Positions 62,139 through 64,000 of a stretch of 64,000 nucleotides of DNA are shown piece by piece; within the stretch, counting starts at the first letter, position 1, and the number at the start of each line of letters is the position of its first letter. A program made the position numbers and the translations under genes. Source of the stretch: DATAFF01 sp044870245 (GTDB taxonomy: Bacteria; Pseudomonadota; Alphaproteobacteria; Rhizobiales; Aestuariivirgaceae); contig JBIOYR010000013.1 in assembly GCA_044870245.1 (NCBI GenBank), positions 1 through 64,000 on the forward strand. Direction: 5' to 3'. The notes under the pieces were generated by a model. It was given only the letters and a program-made list of their open reading frames with translations, was not told where the DNA came from and did no database searches.

Positions 62139-63341
62139 TCACTTCACCAACGGACACCCGCCCTGGTCGAGCGGGCGGAAGGCCTGGTCGGCGGGGATGG
62201 TGGCGAGGGTCTTGTAATAGTCCCAGGGACCCTTCGATTCCGCGGGCTTCTTCACCTCGAACAGATACATGTCGTGGACATGGCGGCCGTCGGCGCGGAT
62301 CTGGCCCTTGCCGAACAGCGGATCCTCGCTCGGCATCTCCTTCATCCTGGCCATCACCGCCTTCGGGTCCTTGGACTTCAGCGCATCGACCGCCTTGAGA
62401 TAATGCAGCACCGAGGCATAGACCCCGGCATGGACCATGGTCGGCATCTTGCCGCCATTCTGCTCGCCGAAGCGCTTGGCGAAGGCGCGGGTGCCGTCGT
62501 CCTTGTCCCAGTAGAAGGCTTCGGTCAGCACCAGCCCCTGGGCCGTCTCAAGCCCGAGCGCATGGACATCGGTGAGGAAGATGAGAAGACCGGCGAGCTT
62601 CTGGCCGCCCTGGGTGATGCCGAACTCGGCGGCCTGCTTGATCGAGTTGATGGTGTCGCCGCCGGCATTGGCGAGGCCGATCACCTGGGCGCCGGAAGAT
62701 TGCGCCTGCAGCAGGAAGGAGGAGAAGTCCTGACCCGGAAAGGGATGCTTGACGCTGCCGACGACCTCGCCGCCGGCCGCCTTGACCACCGCCGCGGTGT
62801 CGCGCTCGAGCGCCTGGCCGAAGGCGTAGTCGGCGGTGATGAAGAACCATTTCTTGCCGCCCTGCTCGACCATCGCCTTGCCGGTGCCATGGGCGAGCGC
62901 CCAGGTGTCATAGGTCCAGTGCACGGTGTTGGGCGAGCATTTGGCGCCGGTCAGATCCGAAGCCGCCGCGCCCGACACGAGGAAGATCCTGTTCTTCTCG
63001 CGCACCACTTCGCTGACCGCCAGCGCCGCCGAGGAGGTGGGCACGTCGGCGATGACATCGACGCCGTCCTGGTCGATCCATTGGCGGGCGATGTTGGAGG
63101 CGATGTCAGGCTTGTTCTGGTGGTCGGCGCTGACGATCTCGACCTTGATGCCTTTGGCGGCGGCGCCGAAATCCTCGACCGCCATCCGGGCGGCGATCAC
63201 CGAGCCTTCGCCCGCGAGATCGGAATAGACGCCCGAGCGGTCGTTGAGGACGCCGATCTTGACGGGGATGTCCTCGGCGGCGGCGGCGGTCGCGGTCAGC
63301 GACAGGACGGCGGCGGCGATCAGTGGCTTGATGGCTTTCAT
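62139..63341 (-). CDS. ABC importer periplasmic substrate-binding protein
   Basis: A 400-residue periplasmic binding protein of the leucine/amide cluster. The signal peptide ends near residue 22. Features include IPVKIGVLNDRSGVYSDLAG, QNKPDIASNIARQWID and DVPTSSAALAVSEV, with a two-lobed periplasmic fold. GAGGAGG precedes the ATG. It partners with the adjacent LivH/LivM/LivF. The ligand is unknown; relatives bind amides or aromatic acids as well as leucine. Confidence 0.9.
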   Translation of the reverse strand: MKAIKPLIAAAVLSLTATAAAAEDIPVKIGVLNDRSGVYSDLAGEGSVIAARMAVEDFGAAAKGIKVEIVSADHQNKPDIASNIARQWIDQDGVDVIADVPTSSAALAVSEVVREKNRIFLVSGAAASDLTGAKCSPNTVHWTYDTWALAHGTGKAMVEQGGKKWFFITADYAFGQALERDTAAVVKAAGGEVVGSVKHPFPGQDFSSFLLQAQSSGAQVIGLANAGGDTINSIKQAAEFGITQGGQKLAGLLIFLTDVHALGLETAQGLVLTEAFYWDKDDGTRAFAKRFGEQNGGKMPTMVHAGVYASVLHYLKAVDALKSKDPKAVMARMKEMPSEDPLFGKGQIRADGRHVHDMYLFEVKKPAESKGPWDYYKTLATIPADQAFRPLDQGGCPLVK

Positions 63342-63364
63342 TCTCTGGAGTTCCTCCTCTTATT

Positions 63365-63446
63365 TAGGCAGTAGGCAAATGGGCAGTAGCCAGTAGGCAG
63401 TAGGAAGTGCTCGTTTATGACCTACTGCCTATCTGCCTACTGCCTT
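63365..63446. repeat. TAGGCAG heptamer palindrome upstream of the binding-protein gene
   Basis: Left arm TAGGCAGTAGGCAAATGGGC and onward; right arm GACCTACTGCCTATCTGCC to ACTGCC. It lies between livF (25 bp from its stop) and the ribosome site of the binding-protein gene. Confidence 0.93.
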
Positions 63447-63471
63447 TCATCTCGTTTCTATCCGGCCCGGG

Positions 63472-64000
63472 CTAGATGCCCAAATAGGCCTGGAGCTTCG
63501 CCGCATTCTGCGCCAGCTCGCCCGAGGCGATGCTATCCACCACGCGTCCCTGTTCAATGACATAGTGGCGGTCGGCGACCGTTGCGGCAAAATGGAAGTT
63601 CTGCTCGACCAGCACCATGGTGAAGCCCGCCTGCTTGAGGCGGCCGATGGTGCGGGCGATCTCGTGGACGATCACCGGCGCCAGGCCCTCGGTCGGCTCG
63701 TCGAGCAGCAGGAAGCGGGCGCCGGTCCTGAGGATCCGGCCGATCGCCAGCATCTGCTGCTCGCCGCCGGAGAGCTTGGTGCCCTGGTTCGAGAGCCGCT
63801 CCGCGAGATTGGGGAACATGGCGAGGACGTCGTCGCGCGTGAGGCCGCCCGGGCGGATCACCGGCGGCAGCATCAGGTTCTCCGCGACGCTCAGGCTGGC
63901 AAAGATGCCGCGCTCCTCGGGACAATAGGCGATGCCGAGCCGGGCGATGGCGCGGGGCTCGAGAGCGATGGTCTCGCGGCCGGCGAAGCGGATCGATCCG
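63472..64000 (-). CDS. livF: ABC importer ATPase LivF, N-terminus cut by the window edge
   Basis: A partial ATPase of at least 175 residues that runs off the right edge, so the Walker A motif is not in view. Visible are the Q-loop-region to signature motif LSGGEQQMLAIGRIL, Walker B FLLLDEPTEGL and the switch VEQN, followed by the short C-terminus typical of LivF (LQAYLGI). It couples ATP hydrolysis to the LivH/LivM pair. A livG gene is expected further to the right. Confidence 0.92.
   Translation of the reverse strand, partial: GSIRFAGRETIALEPRAIARLGIAYCPEERGIFASLSVAENLMLPPVIRPGGLTRDDVLAMFPNLAERLSNQGTKLSGGEQQMLAIGRILRTGARFLLLDEPTEGLAPVIVHEIARTIGRLKQAGFTMVLVEQNFHFAATVADRHYVIEQGRVVDSIASGELAQNAAKLQAYLGI

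Overview
The window reads as GC-rich alphaproteobacterial chromosome, most likely order Hyphomicrobiales (Rhizobiales). This is inferred from gene order and protein families, not from a marker tree. The strongest clues are the block ccmI-ccmE-ccmF-ccmH (cycHJKL) followed by degP and a two-component pair, which is the rhizobial cycHJKL-degP-feuPQ order. Others are rpiA/DUF2059/gor, ileS/lspA/DUF3035 lipoprotein/paired M16 peptidases, and heterotetrameric sarcosine oxidase genes ordered B-D-A-G.

Layout. 0-1.1 kb: a possible integrase remnant, tRNA-Val(CAC) and gph. 1.2-9.1 kb: an aldehyde dehydrogenase (gabD type), rpiA, an exported DUF2059 protein, glutathione reductase, an ECF sigma/anti-sigma pair, a DUF1989 protein, a small coiled-coil membrane protein and an M20 amidohydrolase. 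9.1-19.2 kb: ileS, lspA, a lipoprotein, an active plus inactive M16 peptidase pair, pgi and mutL. 19.3-24.3 kb: a small ORF behind a consensus promoter, a PepSY-like protein with its two-component system, and a Cache/class III adenylate cyclase. 24.3-31.5 kb: a GlxA/GbdR-like regulator, a methylenetetrahydrofolate reductase-family protein and soxBDAG, a sarcosine/one-carbon module. 31.6-39.7 kb: cytochrome c maturation, degP and a two-component system.

39.8-44.6 kb: a GntR regulator, a 2-hydroxyacyl-CoA-lyase-like ThDP enzyme, formyl-CoA transferase (frc) and a folate formyltransferase/hydrolase. This looks like a compact formyl-CoA/formyl-folate pathway. 44.7-56.9 kb: an accessory-looking stretch with a DUF3604/PPIase/HupE operon, several exported proteins of unknown function (including DUF4331 and DUF1161), a CBS protein with an SLC13-type carrier, DUF2270 and two previously unlisted tiny membrane ORFs. 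57-64 kb: leuA with a Leu-rich leader peptide, an SDR reductase and a branched-chain-type ABC importer that runs off the right edge.

The most unusual feature is a family of 11 palindromic elements, plus one solo arm, built from a TAGGCAG heptamer. Nearly all abut a stop codon. Because seven is 1 modulo 3, a run of heptamers carries TAG in every reading frame, and the palindrome presents this to ribosomes entering from either side. Five genes (mutL, the MTHFR-like gene, soxG, ccmH and the SDR gene) use a stop codon that lies inside an element.
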